The notes beneath the pieces were generated by a model. The model did not search any database, was not told the origin of the DNA, and saw nothing but the letters and a program-made list of their open reading frames with translations. Positions 21,841 to 33,065 of a stretch of 64,000 bases of DNA are shown piece by piece. Each line of letters begins with the position of its first letter. Position 1 is the first letter of the stretch. The position numbers and the translations under genes were made by a program. The DNA lies in assembly GCA_934045905.1 (NCBI GenBank), contig OW203768.1, positions 22,473,060 through 22,537,059 on the forward strand, in the 5' to 3' direction. Origin of the DNA: Leuctra nigra. Taxonomy: Eukaryota > Arthropoda > Insecta > Plecoptera > Leuctridae.

Positions 21841-23009
21841 AACAATAATCACAACAACATCGTTTTGTTTGGCAATTAGAGGCAGACGTTTTAGAGGCGG
21901 AATTGTGTTGATGGAACGCCTTCGATCAATTTGTGTGTGCCAATTTTTTCACACAGATCAAAAAGTTATAGCTCTTTGGGAGTTTTGAACGATACGAAGA
22001 TATTTTTAGTGAAGGAAAATTTTGAGAGATATAGAAGATGAGGGGGGGGGGGGGGGTCCTCTTTCATGTTTGTGCCCGGGAAAATTGGGGAAAATGTTGG
22101 GTATAATTTACCAAAAATTTAAGCATTTTTGAGCGTATTTGAACATGATGGTCTAAAACATTTTTACATAACCAATTATACATAGCATTAAAAATGTTTT
22201 TCGCTACTATGTGAGCTGTATTTCCCAACTAAATGTACCTACTAATAATTCAGAACTATGAAAAAAATAACATCAACAAATATGAGATGAGGCAAAGATA
22301 CTCATTTCCTGGGAAAAAGAGACGAGCAAAACTGTATAATTTTGATGTACCTACTTTAATTTATATCGTAAATCTTCTGTGTACTACTTCGTTCCTTGTG
22401 GTACACGTTCATGGTAAATTTCGAAAAACAAGTTAATTTCTAGTTGAAACATTTTATGAAGTTTTAACAACGTTTAAATTAGTCCAATTAACAATTTGTG
22501 TTTCAAATTACAGCAAAGAACTCGAAAAAATAGGCATAAGACAACAAAGTGGGAGAAGTATATTTATCATGTTAATAATATTAATACATCATGTTCGATA
22601 ATTGAAATAATATCTCTAGTTTAAGACGAACTACTGTTTAATTGCGTACAATTCGTCATAATTGATGATTGCGGTTGTGTTTTGTCGGCGTGAGTCAGCT
22701 GTGTTGAAAGAGTGGGTTCTAAGCTGCACGCCTGGGAGGTAGACTACCGGGTATTTAAACACACAGCGGAGTAGCATGTGTTGCCTACCATCCAGGCGCC
22801 AGGACTTGGCAACCTCAGTCCACGTGATTTCTTCGAATACAAGTCGAATTTAGGACATTTACGTATATTGTTACATTGTATTCGAGCGTTTTGACTTTTC
22901 AAAATAGTTTCCTTACTTCGATTGCTGTTATTCGCAGCGATATTCTTTATCAAACGTTCATTATTAGTTGAAATGGGTCCGGTTTTTCAATAATGTTGTC
23001 ATGGAACAC

Positions 23010-23046
23010 CCATAGACATTGTATAGCCTTCATACAATGTCTATGG
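23010..23046. repeat. Micro-palindrome, copy 2
   Basis: CATAGACATTGTATAG paired with ATACAATGTCTATG around a four-base loop, the same sequence as 17697-17733. Confidence 0.75.
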
Positions 23047-24630
23047 AACAACCAATGTCATACCTGTCTGTGGGGTGGGCTATCATATAACACGACAATT
23101 CAGTTCTCGCGTGACATCTCACCCGAGAAGGCTGTGAATTACATTGAGATGAGAAGATTGTCACGCGAGAAGAAAATTGTCATTTTATATGATTTCACCC
23201 CCTGAATTACCACTTTCCAGTGATGTTTCTAGGCATGTATCTAGAAAAATGTTGCCCTTTGCAAGTTTCTGAACAAAATTTAGAACTCTGCGGACTAATT
23301 TCATTGTATCATGCCGAAAATACTCCCTTGAAAGAAATCCAAATATTCCCAGAGCCCTGCAAAACTTGTCTAAAAACGTCCCCCCCCCCTCACCCCACTT
23401 CTGTTCTGCTTGTTTCAATTGTTTATGACACAGGATAAGCCTGGATGACAGGATGTAGATTTCCTTCCATCGCACAACAAATCATCTTCTTACGTAAGAG
23501 ATAAGAATAATGATGGGAACCGAAAGAAACGAGCAGAAAGAAGACATAAACACCGAGGCGCAATGCATTGTTTGACCTTCAATGTCCTAGGCATGAAGAT
23601 TGTTCAGCACGTCATTATCTGTAGCGAATTACATATTACACTTGTGTACATGCATAGAGAATTAATAATTAGCTTCTTTTGAAATTGAAATTACGCGTAA
23701 TTGTTCAAGAAGAATGGAGATCCAGTTTATGACACCAATTTGTAATATCTTCAAATATCCATTCGAGTTGAAACGACGGAGAAAACTATAAACTTCTTCA
23801 CAGACTCTCTTCGTTTGGAAAGCAAATCATGCCCCCAAAGACTGTGTACATTAAACCCAAGCACAGTCGAATAGTGCCACATCCGCAATGTAAGGTGAAT
23901 GGGGACAATTTTGCGAGCGCATTATTTTTGTCAAATACGATTGGAGAACGCATCTGTAGTGATTAAGACAATGCTGAATGGTACTGTTATATAGATGAAG
24001 AGTTAGGTACTCTATCTCAATTTCAACGACCTATAGGTATATCAATTGATAAAAATGTTATGCCAACTTTCAGTTCCCCCCCCCTCTTAGGATTGACTGT
24101 CGATTGCTTCTCAGACACTCGCCGTTGTAATGCAATTGATTGTCCTAGTCGTCATATGCGATTGCAGTCTTCTGAACTATGGTTTATGGTTTATGTTTAT
24201 GGCTCTAGCCAAAATTCTGGACAGCTAGCAATCAAATTAATAAACGAGCACCTAAATGTCTATTGAACTTAGCTGCTACCGAACACTGAGTTGAAAGACT
24301 GCTGCTATAACTACCAAGAACTGTATTTGGTAGCTAAGTTAGAAAGAACCTATAGTGTACCTCTTGCCAAAGTTCTGGATAGCTAGCTAGCTAGAGGATG
24401 ACAACGCCTGCTAACGCTATCAAGAACTTTGTCTTACAGCTAAGAAAAAGAAAGAAAGAACTGTATAATCTCTTACCAAAGTTCTCACCCATGCTAGCTA
24501 GATAGCTAGACAGCTAGTTAGCGAGCACTTAAATTTCAATTGATTTCACCTGAAAGACTAACTATCTGGCAGCTCAGCAAGAAAGAACTTTGTCTAAGAG
24601 GTACGAAGTACCAAGTGTCTTGATGTTTAC

Positions 24631-24748
24631 CTTGTGGTTGAGGTCCAGTACATCCTCCTCTAGCGAGACGTCCGAGTACATGTCATCTCCCGTGTCGCAG
24701 TTGCTGCTCCTGCCCGATGAGTTGAAGCTGGAGCTGCGGTACAGCTGG
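24631..24748 (-). CDS. nuf: nuf exon with the conserved LYRSSSFNSSGRSSNCDTGDD motif region
   Basis: One base after acceptor CTCTTGCAG completes a Ser codon, then 39 codons end in phase 0 at AAG|GTAAAC. The translation begins QLYRSSSFNSSGRSSN and continues CDTGDDMYSDVSLEEDVLDL, NHK. This Ser-rich then acidic block is the most recognisable linear motif shared by Nuf and vertebrate FIP3/FIP4, just before the coiled coil. The serines in an RSSS/SSGRSS context are plausible phosphorylation sites. It is present only in the long isoform. Confidence 0.96.
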
Positions 24749-25577
24749 CTGCAAGAGCCAACACACATGAGACACGGTATACAGGTAGCGATTCGCACAT
24801 GGCTCATTCGCATATAGGTCAATGCATTGGGGAGTCGCGTGTTGAAGAACTGAGTGATGGTATTAATTTTTGTTGTGGGATAAATAGTTTCCAAAGGATC
24901 GATTTACAAAGACTACAGATTCTTCAAAATGGAAAAATATGCAATTTCATATGGCATAACAATGTGCTATTTTTCCATTGTAACAAAATCTTAGGAAACG
25001 TCATTGTTGCGTATTCAGAAATAATATCACGTGTAACCTGGGGCTGGATTCACGAAAAGTATTATCTGCTAACTCGTATTATCTTTTGATTTAATACCAA
25101 GAGCGTATTAGGAGATAATACTTTTTGTGAATCTGGCCCCTGTTATCACTCCAAAATGGCTCACGAAACTTGTTGATCACTATATTTGTTATGGTCATTT
25201 GTGCTGATGATAAGGGCAAAGAATTCAATACTCTGCTAATTTTTAAACAGTTGATAGGACTCTATTACCATGGCAACAACCAATAACATTCCCTGAATGA
25301 CCGTTTAAACTTAATCAATGGTTTAACTTGAAACGTCATTGTTAGGAGAAGATTTACGAATTACGAATCATTATCGCATCACGAGCTTTTGGATCAATTT
25401 ATGTAATTTTTATCTCGTATGACGATATTTTTCTATCTATAAAAGAATGAATAATTATGAGACTATACATTCTACCCTGTTCATCAGCCACCTGTGAAAG
25501 CAGCCACTAAATCCACTCTAGTGAGTTGACTGTAAGTTGATTGACAGCTAATTACTGATCGATATAGTTGAACTCAC
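24749..25577 (-). other. nuf intron with a small MITE
   Basis: Holds the inverted-repeat element 25040-25140 and an X-box-like MITE relative near 25240-25330 (ATTACCATGGCAACAACC). The rest is unrecognised. Confidence 0.65.
25040..25140. mobile_element. Short MITE, GGGGCTGGATTCACG ends
   Basis: GGGGCTGGATTCACGAAAAG at the left is the inverse of CTTTTTGTGAATCTGGCCCC at the right, with AGTATTATCT continuing the stem. A decayed relative lies near 29960-30065. Confidence 0.75.
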
Positions 25578-25616
25578 CTGGCCAACGCGTTCGAGCCGAT
25601 GCGCTTGCCGGAACTA
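25578..25616 (-). CDS. nuf: nuf 39-nt microexon
   Basis: The acceptor is TCTTTCAG and the donor GCCAG|GTGAGT. One base completes a His codon from the previous exon; then SSGKRIGSNALA and two bases. At 39 bases with equal entry and exit phase it can be included or skipped in frame. The sequence fits the basic SxxKxxSxALA region just before the LYRSSSF motif in the FIP3/FIP4 linker. Joining it to the next exon gives ALASQLYRSSSF. Confidence 0.9.
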
Positions 25617-25834
25617 CTGAAAGAAGAAGAGAGAGAAGTGAGTCACACACAGCAGGTGATAGTATCGATCCCTGTGGCACTCGCTCAACTAGCACACGTA
25701 TGAATTATTACGCGGCGACGTTAACGATCATGTACATTAGTGGCCGGGTCACTCACTCAATGACATCCATATATCATATAACAGCACAAAACAACTCGAT
25801 CATTTGTAATAGTGCTCTATTCCCTTTGTCTCCA

Positions 25835-25937
25835 GGGCCCTTATTCTATAAACGAATTGAAATAATTTCAGACCAATGTTATCTATCATTTCTATCAGAC
25901 AGAAATGATTTCGTTTTCGTTGTAGAATAAGGGGCCC
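25835..25937. mobile_element. Short MITE, GGGCCCTTATTCTA ends
   Basis: GGGCCCTTATTCTATAAACG at the left pairs with GTAGAATAAGGGGCCC at the right, with an AACGAA/TTCGTT continuation. No coding. Confidence 0.75.
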
Positions 25938-26569
25938 GGTTTCCTTTAGCTCAATCATTTGACATGCAGGTTATTATTAGTTCCAGGGTTCAACCTGTAG
26001 GTGATTTCGTGACATTTTCCCTCTACAGCTCATGGCATGAGAACAATTAGGGCGGAAAAAAGAATATCAAAATATAAATTATCATACATATTCTTCAAAG
26101 TTATTTGTACTCATGAAATTTAACACTTCACGCAAACCATTTATACAACATAATTCAAATTGACAACTGGTTTTTCACGATTTAATATGCAAGCATATAG
26201 AATTATATTTATTAATTAGTTATGTTTTTACAGAAGTCCCAGCGGTGGGTAAGAGTGAACTGGATTTAATATTTTGTTTAACATACTAATATGAAGGTTT
26301 ATTTTTCATAATAAAAGTAAGTACACTATTTACCACATGTGACTCGAATGTTTTTTCAAATTAGTTTTCAATATTACATAATGTTACGTTTTCATCGACC
26401 ATCGAGTCCCCAGTTATTGAAATGAAATGGTGTAAAAGGGCGATGCTACTTATGCCACCTGCTTGTGTTGGCACACATGTGAAATCATATCGCTATGCCA
26501 GTTAGTTAGACATATCGCCGAGGAGAGTGTATCTCGTTGCACCGCCCCCGCCTCTGTGTGCACGGGCGA

Positions 26570-26645
26570 CAGGAAGGCGTCGTGACGTCACGTGACCACG
26601 CAGCCTCATTCCACCCTCGTCACGTGACTCGCGCCGCGTCACTCT
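26570..26645. promoter_or_regulatory. GC-rich cluster of CRE and E-box motifs
   Basis: GTGACGTCACGTGACC at about 26583 overlaps a palindromic CRE (TGACGTCA) and an E-box (CACGTG). A second GTCACGTGAC follows at about 26619. The composition contrasts with the AT-rich surroundings. Regulatory function is inferred. Confidence 0.4.
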
Positions 26646-26663
26646 TTGTCACTCGCCAATCAC

Positions 26664-26787
26664 TAGGCTATTATGTAACTTTAAAACTCCAGATTCTGCT
26701 AAAATCCGATTCACGGACATAAGATTACATTGTACCGAATCGGATTCCAACAGAATTGGGAATTTTGTAGTTACATAATAGGGCCCC
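26664..26787. mobile_element. Inverted-repeat element, TATTATGTAACT ends
   Basis: GGCTATTATGTAACTTTAAA is the inverse of the right end GTAGTTACATAATAGGGCC, with a second stem AATCCGATTC/GAATCGGATT inside. Confidence 0.7.
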
Positions 26788-26829
26788 AACGTAACGTACT
26801 CTTTCAAATGCAATATTTCTTAATTTTTT

Positions 26830-27065
26830 TTGCGTTTAACGTCGCATTGTTATGCAACTAGGAGGCTTATGGCGACGAATGAATGAATTGATGATGATTG
26901 GGAAATGATGAAGAAGAACAGGAAAGGGTGGTCGGTGGGAATGAGGCGGTCGTGAATAATAGTTTGGAGCGTTCCCAACATGCTTCTGGACTGAGCTGGA
27001 AACCACGAAGAAAGTTGGAAAGACAACCGCGGGAATCGAACTCGGTACCTCTGGGATGCACATAG
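26830..27065 (-). repeat. tRNA-derived SINE (family A)
   Basis: The minus strand reads from a tRNA-like B box region (GTACCGAGTTCGATTCCCGC) through the family body to CAATGCGACGTTAA. Nearly full body length, moderately diverged. Confidence 0.75.
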
Positions 27066-28329
27066 TTAAAATTTAGAACAGTTCGATTTAAAACCACAAT
27101 AAAATTCTGCGATTTGAAGGATCTAGGCTAAAACCATTTTCCCCGTGAATGAATGAAATCCTTGACCACCCAACTGAGTAACTTTGTGTCGAGTTCTACA
27201 CAATAACAGTCATAAATACACCCCGTGTCAATTAGGGTTGATCGCTTGCTATGTCGCCGGGTCCCAGGTAGACCAGACTAGGCAGCCCCAGACCCAGACC
27301 CAGTCCCAGACCCAGTCAGGCACCGTGGATTGTAGTTACAGAAGTGGACCAAACGAAATGGTCAAAAGTGGCACGAAAAAAATGATATTCTATTGATTTC
27401 TAATCATAGCTCAGGGAAGATATGTATCGAAGTCAATTAGAAAATATTGTCAAAATATCAGAATTCCACTCAATATATTTTTTTAAACTAAGCAAATAAA
27501 AAAGCTATTTGACTATTTATTAAAAAAGTGACTGTCTTTCTACCTCGAAAAAGTACTCGTATACGGATACAATACATAACCTCTAAGTATTTTATACAAA
27601 TACTCTGCCTCATAATGAAGATCTAACATAAACTACCAATTACACATGTGATAGAACCTTTATTTACTGTTAATATATCCTTATTTATCGATGTAATACT
27701 TGTCGGAGCAAAGTATGTAAGTATCCTACACATCTAAATCAGAGTTATATTTGTATAAATAAGTATGTTATTAGAGTTTTTGTCACAGTCAATTTACGTC
27801 CCATTTACGAAGTCTTTCTCGCACCCTGCGAAATATACGGACATCGACGCTGAGTTGCTTCAGTCACAACAACCCCCAACAACTCAAGGGCGCGTTGTGT
27901 GGCTTCAGAAGCCCCATCAGTTCTCTCACAACACAGAGGTTCTTGAGGCGTGGGACTTGGCCAGCTGTTAGCGGCCAGCTAAACGCATTACTTCTAATTA
28001 CTTGGAAATACCTGTAATTAGTCTGCATGGCCGTGGGAAAGAGCAAGTGTGGAGTCAAGGCTAGATTCTACCCAAGAGGGAGGTAGAAAACAAATCTGAT
28101 TTTATACAATCAATTTTAACATTCGTTTCAGTCATCTGTCTTATTGCTGATAAACTTGATCCTTATTTTAGACTAGACAGCTACAAAATCAGTAGAATTC
28201 AGTCTAAAAAGAGAAGTAAAAACCTCTACCTATTAGATACGTCCAGTATGTCCAGTTTCAAATTTTATCCTTTTTCCCTCCAACTTTGTGTACTCTTTCA
28301 ATTCTTTATCCGGGCCCTTTGCCCCCGTC

Positions 28330-28475
28330 GGAAGCGGACCCTGATTATATAGAATCCTAGAGATTTTGCTTGAGATTTTGTTTAAAGTCTGGGTTTAATC
28401 AAAATCAAATCAAAATCAAAATCTCAATCAAAATCTCTGGGATTCTGTAGAATCTCTCTTTGTGGATCCGCTTCC
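28330..28475. repeat. Inverted-repeat element, GGAAGCGGA ends
   Basis: GGAAGCGGACCCTGATT pairs with a right end GTGGATCCGCTTCC, and AGAATCCTAGAGATTTTG pairs with CAAAATCTCTGGGATTCT. The middle is an AATCAA-rich tract. Confidence 0.65.
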
Positions 28476-28756
28476 TGGTCTTTTCCACACAAATTCCGCA
28501 TGCATCTGATTATGCCAACAAAAATGCACATCCAACGTTTTGGCAGATGTTTCTAAATAGTATATTATCGTGCATACCAAATGTTGAAAATAAATAGTTT
28601 CTAAATACTACGTCCCAACAATAAACGGCCACAACGCGACTGTCACGCGAGGGCGGTGAAATAATCGTCCTCTTCACCACCAGCTGTGACTCTTCAGCTG
28701 ATGCGTGTGAGGGTGTTGCTGGTGGAGGGGGGAGGGGGGGGGGGGGGGGTACTTAC

Positions 28757-28798
28757 TGTCTGAACGAGCCCCAGCGACGTGGCGATGTCTCTTGATTG
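28757..28798 (-). CDS. nuf: nuf 42-nt microexon
   Basis: The acceptor is TTTGTTTCAG and the donor GTAAGT. One base completes a Ser codon, then NQETSPRRWGSFR and two bases. The exon is 42 bases and enters and leaves in the same phase as both neighbours, so it is an in-frame cassette. The basic SPRRW segment with SP is a possible kinase site (inference). Directly after the donor the transcript runs into a C homopolymer (28733-28749 on the plus strand is G-rich), which is unusual and may influence splicing. Confidence 0.85.
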
Positions 28799-30189
28799 CT
28801 GAAACAAACAGAAACACATGTCATTCCTCTTAGGCAGTCATCACTGACACTGACATGTTGTTATTTGTCACGTTCATCGCTGACATTCATCATTCGAGTA
28901 ATTATATTTGTACCGATGTGAAATTAAAGTGATCTATAAATTGTCGATATTAAATTGCAATTTTTTAAAGGGCAGAAACACGAGCTATAATAGGTACTTG
29001 TTTCACAGGCGAGGCATCGTATTGTGGAAAGTAACTTGGATTTTGGAATGAATGGAAGAAATGCCAACAACAACTGTGTACGGAGCTCGGTTGGTAGTGC
29101 TCTCGACCGTCATGGAGCCCGAATTATGCCTTCCTTTCATACTACTGGCAAGGAACGTGGTAAATAATAAGTAAAATGGTGTGCTAAGTGGAAGGACTAA
29201 ATGAAGACCTCCACATTTATAAGTGAGTAGCCGTCTCGTTGAAGCTACGATCACCACACTTTACAGGGATTGGAAACTGTCTGACTCTGGCCATGTGCTT
29301 GGTCACCTTGAACACAACAAGAATAGAACAAGCGGCTGTGATGTCAATCTCGTTTCACATGTCTTTATCTCCCGCCAGAACAGAATTCAAATATTCGACA
29401 ATGCGCTATCATCTTTAGCAGCGGCAAGTTTGAGAAGCTCTTTCGAACCTGGCGGCAATTGTGTGAATCAAATTTAAACACTCCAAAAGCGTACTTTTTT
29501 TAAATTTCGCGGGTCACCGGCCGGAAGTACGCAAACGGGTGCAGGAAGTCATCAGGTGCAAATCGGCGGCCCAAGCACTCGGCCGCCATCATTTAGCATT
29601 GGTCTTATGGGAGTGACGTCACAATACGCAGACGGTTTCCAATCCCTGTAAAGTGTGGTGATCGTAGGTTGAAGATAGCGACAAGTTGTAAATGAGACAT
29701 CAGTTTGACACTTGTTCCTTCATACAAATGATGAGCCGAATTTTGTACCTTCAGCGAGGCTGTCACAATTCCAAAAAACAGCAGTTTGAAAAGGTTTCCT
29801 TCCTCTTAATCAACACTCATGGGACCGCATGAGAGAGACTATAACTTTATCTAATCCGCAGAACGCCTGGAGTCCATTCGAACTATTCTTGACATGAGCA
29901 AAATACTAGTATGTCGTCTGCCTTCTTAGTTCTAACAACTATATAATCTTGTCATAGTGCCACATGCGGCTATATTCGAAGAGTATCTGCTAATACGTAT
30001 TGCATTATCTTGTGTAAAATATGTTAGTCAAGAGAGATAATACGTATGAGCTGTTAATACGTTTTGTGAGCTGTGTTTGTGTTTTGTAAAGCTGTATTTA
30101 TGGACCTCAGTCAATTTGCAACCGAATTCCAAATGTGTGCAACTGAACTTCAATGCCATGGACATCGGTCCCTCTGCTTCCTCGCTCAC
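28799..30189 (-). other. nuf intron
   Basis: Holds an inverted pair 29220-29280/29630-29670 (GGATTGGAAACTGTCTG; TTTCCAATCCCTGTAAAGTG) enclosing GGAAGTACGCAAACGG sequence, and a decayed MITE at about 29960-30065. No coding is recognised. Confidence 0.6.
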
Positions 30190-30354
30190 CTGGCGGGGGT
30201 CCTCCTGAGGCTGGTGCGCAGCCAGGAGTTGCGTCCGAGACTCGGGGGTCCGTTGGAGGCGATGATCGGCGTCGGTGGGTCGGCGTCCAGCTCCAGGTCG
30301 ACGCCCTCCCCGTAGCACTCGTAGTTCTCGCCGTCGGACATGCTGGAGCATTGG
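30190..30354 (-). CDS. nuf: nuf linker exon (SDGENYECYGEGVDLE)
   Basis: One base after acceptor GTGTTGCAG completes Ser; 54 codons and two bases end at GCCAG|GTGAGC. It reads QCSSMSDGENYECYGEGVDL, ELDADPPTPIIASNGPPSLG and RNSWLRTSLRRTPA. The SSMSDGENYExYGE block and the acidic stretch lie between the EF-hands and the LYRSSSF motif, and similar acidic YE/YGE text occurs in Nuf-type linkers. At 165 bases it is also symmetric in phase. The other two frames stay open because of high GC, which produces misleading Arg/Pro-rich ORFs on both strands. Confidence 0.92.
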
Positions 30355-31144
30355 CTGCAACACGTCGTCGTGGATCAGTACCTTGCCTTCGCCTTGCCTT
30401 CACTAAGAGCACAGCAGATCAAATGCAAACATACTCGATCAGTCTCCCACAAGGAGGGAGGACGAGATTATTGCAGAAATTGCATTTGAACCAACCAAAT
30501 TCTTGTCACAGAAGGTGCATTTCATTTGACTGAGGGTCTGGGAGCCGTTGCTATTACATAGTTTCGGTTCTTCGGTGGAAGCTCCAATGGTTGTGTGTGA
30601 TGTTGGCCTTAAAAATGGTCGTTGTCCACGGCCGTTGTGCACGGTGGCCAACGGCCCTTTTTAGGGCCATCACCACAAACACGAAGAACCAAAACTCTAG
30701 AAGGTACATTTTGTAAAAATTGATCTATTGATATTGTTATTTAGATATATACGTAGGTATTGATTACGTAAAACATTCCAAATAATGGCTATACAGAAGT
30801 AGAATGATTTATAGGGCCGGTCTTTGTAGATTAGCTAAAGGGCCAAGTTCTAGTTTGGTTAGCAGGCATCTTTTAAGAAGTAAAATCAATAGAAATGTGT
30901 AGCTATGTTTATCCTTTAGAATGAGATATCCAGAACTTTGACCAGAGGTACAAAAACCGTCATTAGTAGGATGATATCGGGACAACTTCTTGTTCAACTT
31001 CCATGACAGATGGTCTTCCTGTCACAGAACTTGGGTTCAACATTCGACTCAAGATAAAGTCTGGCACAGGATTTGAACACGAAGTTGTCGCGTGTATTCC
31101 TGCTCCTGGAAGCGTCTGCAAGTGCGTAGAAGCTTCAAGTCTAC
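30355..31144 (-). other. nuf intron with a small foldback
   Basis: Contains an inverted-repeat element at 30566-30690 (GGTTCTTCGGTG ... GAAGAACC, inner GGCC-rich stems). Nothing else is recognised. Confidence 0.65.
30566..30690. repeat. Short foldback, GGTTCTTCG ends
   Basis: The outer stem GGTTCTTCG pairs with CGAAGAACC; GGTTGTGTGTGATGTTGGCC pairs with GGGCCATCACCACAAAC. The loop contains CCACGGCCGTTGTGCACGG. Confidence 0.6.
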
Positions 31145-31286
31145 CTCTTGGCGTTCTCCGGCGACGAGGAGCCGCCGATGGCGGAGTCGGCGTCGTCCGT
31201 GGCGGCGGGCGCCTCGACGCTCGTCCCGGTCAGCACGAAGCTCGGCGTCGTCACTTCGCTCTGTCGCTGCGGCGCCATCATTGTAC
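31145..31286 (-). CDS. nuf: nuf linker exon, possible start exon of EF-hand-less transcripts
   Basis: After acceptor CTTGTTGTTCCAG the exon reads GT ACA ATG ATG GCG. The first two bases complete a Gly codon left by the EF-hand exon at 59643, and 46 codons plus two bases end at CCAAGAG|GTAGAC. The translation is TMMAPQRQSEVTTPSF, then VLTGTSVEAPAATDDADSAI and GGSSSPENAK. Its tandem ATGs would be the first in-frame start codons for any transcript beginning at the candidate UTR exons 33702-33757 or 58151-58320. The Thr/Ala/Ser-rich low-complexity text is disordered-linker-like. The donor GTAGAC is weaker than the others. Confidence 0.88.
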
Positions 31287-31799
31287 CTGGAACAACAAGA
31301 AACAATTGGAACACGAGCTTAAACACACGTGAACATATCAACAAGTCTGTTGCTTGAGGGTTGACATGTTTCAGAATAGATGGAGGCTGAACGACGCTCG
31401 TATACAGCCGTTATAGCTATAGTCTTATTATTTTGTTGTTTTCATTTATATTGAGGTGTAAGGTAATATGTTCATTTTATCATCTCTATTTACCAATCAT
31501 AGCTAGCCTAACCAAACATTGTCTTGTTCTTTGATATTCTGTGTTTTTTTGCAATTTGTATGAATAAAATAAATAAAAATTATATCCTCGCCGAGAATGT
31601 CTTGAATCACGTTGTTTAATATAAATATCTATTAATAATCGACGTAGCCTCTCTGTGCTGTGCAATCAGTAGGTACTTTTAAATAGGTGCTTGTTTATTA
31701 CATGTCGCAAGACAAAAGTTACTTTAACCTCCCCCCCCCCCCCCCTCCCCCCGCCACGCAACTTTAGGTAAACATTATTTATGTACACTGTACTGCAAC

Positions 31800-31970
31800 T
31801 TGTCTGATAAGGAGATGATAATGAGGAGACGGTGGCAAGGAGGCGGTCTTGGCTTTAAAGTAGGGCACCATCCCATCATTTGCCTCTCGACTGAGGAAGA
31901 CACGACGTCACAACCTCGACCACGATGGCCTGCCACTGGAATTGAACCTGGGTCTGTCTGTCAGTCTACT
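31800..31970 (-). repeat. tRNA-derived SINE (family A), diverged
   Basis: The family body AGGAGGCGGTC, ATCATTTGCCTCTCGACTGA is followed by a decayed B-box end ATTGAACCTGGGTC. A C homopolymer lies just upstream (31730-31751). Confidence 0.65.
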
Positions 31971-33065
31971 CAACCTATAAGTAGCGGTGAGATTAGTGTG
32001 CGAGGATCACGCTAGGTATCGTGTGAACATGGCTTTGGCACGTTCCACTCCCGTCTATTTTGAAACGTGTCTCCGCCGCTGTTGGCGAGCTCTGTGCAGT
32101 TGACATATCGACATCGAGAATGTTCCCATCCGACACGTGTCCATGCATTTGCCATGAGACGTGGCTTCTTTCCCAAGTCATAAGGCTCATAACTCCCTAG
32201 CAACATTGTCCAACCCCGTCAGAATTGTTTGACACCCCTGCCTTGATTACAATAACACACGGAAAGGAAGCAAGATGGTGTGTTGTTGCACGGGTTCATT
32301 GCATTTTCAGTGGTGTTTTCTCATTCAAATTTGTGATCGAATAACCCAGTTGTAAAATAATGTACTACTCAATAGAATTGAAACAATAGATTAATAGCAT
32401 GATTTCCGTGATGCAAAAGAACATTGTTACAATTCTCAACACAGACTATAGGTATAATCCACTAGTGTGAATACAAATCAAACTAACATAATTAAAATGG
32501 CAATACATCCTAGAAAGTGTCATCAACCACTTCCCAAGATCTTTCAAAAGTTTTTTAACGTCGCAAATAAAACAATTGATGTCATTTATTTTCTTCTCCA
32601 AGAATCTATTTATACTGTCCCAAATTTTAAATAAGAAATTTAAATTCAACTATACCTACCCCAGACGTTCTAAGTAAACGAGAGGGCCATCTTAAATGAA
32701 TTCAGTGGAATGAATTGTCGTGGAACAATGGACTGTCACTTCACGCTTTGAAAACCGGAGTTCAATGAACTTTCACCTGTTCATTGGGTACTTTAATATT
32801 GATTAGGGGTATTTAACGATGATTATAATCTTTCACTATTCGCAATCGTTTAATCCGCTCTTCCAGAAACAATAAAAAAAAATATCGTGTGCATAGCAGC
32901 GTACTTATGGCAAACAACACACAATTCGAAACAAGAGTAAATTCAACAAAGTACAGAAGAAGAAAAGCTAAGAATGTTGTGTAGGTATTTTCAATGCAAA
33001 CATGTTAATCAATTTGGTTTATAAACACATCATAACAATTATCCTAGTTGTAGAACAGTGCGACA

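Larger units (their letters stand above)
13731..24630 (-). other. nuf intron of 10.9 kb holding the alternative first exon
   Basis: Besides the alternative exon (19074-19295), it carries hAT elements (13967-14404, 15186-15915, 19995-20627), a family-B repeat (14447-14690), a CAGA microsatellite (18917-18981), a foldback (19595-19768) and two micro-palindromes (17697-17733, 23010-23046). Poly-G/C tracts lie near 17000, 19850, 22040, 23380 and 24080. Stretches 16000-17650, 20640-21350 and 22100-24600 show no recognised gene. Confidence 0.7.
25617..28756 (-). other. nuf intron with three small inverted-repeat elements and a SINE
   Basis: Contains MITEs at 25835-25937, 26664-26787 and 28330-28475, a family-A SINE at 26830-27065, and a GC-rich CRE/E-box cluster at 26570-26645. 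27070-28300 shows nothing recognisable apart from a short CAGACC-rich stretch at 27290-27320. Confidence 0.7.

Noticed and set aside
30028..30533. Arg/Pro-rich ORFs on both strands near 30.2 kb
   Set aside because: Shadow frames of the GC-rich nuf linker exon; the correct frame is SDGENYECYGEGVDLE, fixed by the splice phases.
31003..31332. 109-residue plus-strand ORF overlapping the linker exon
   Set aside because: Its second half is antisense to nuf coding sequence and its first half is intronic; no independent support.
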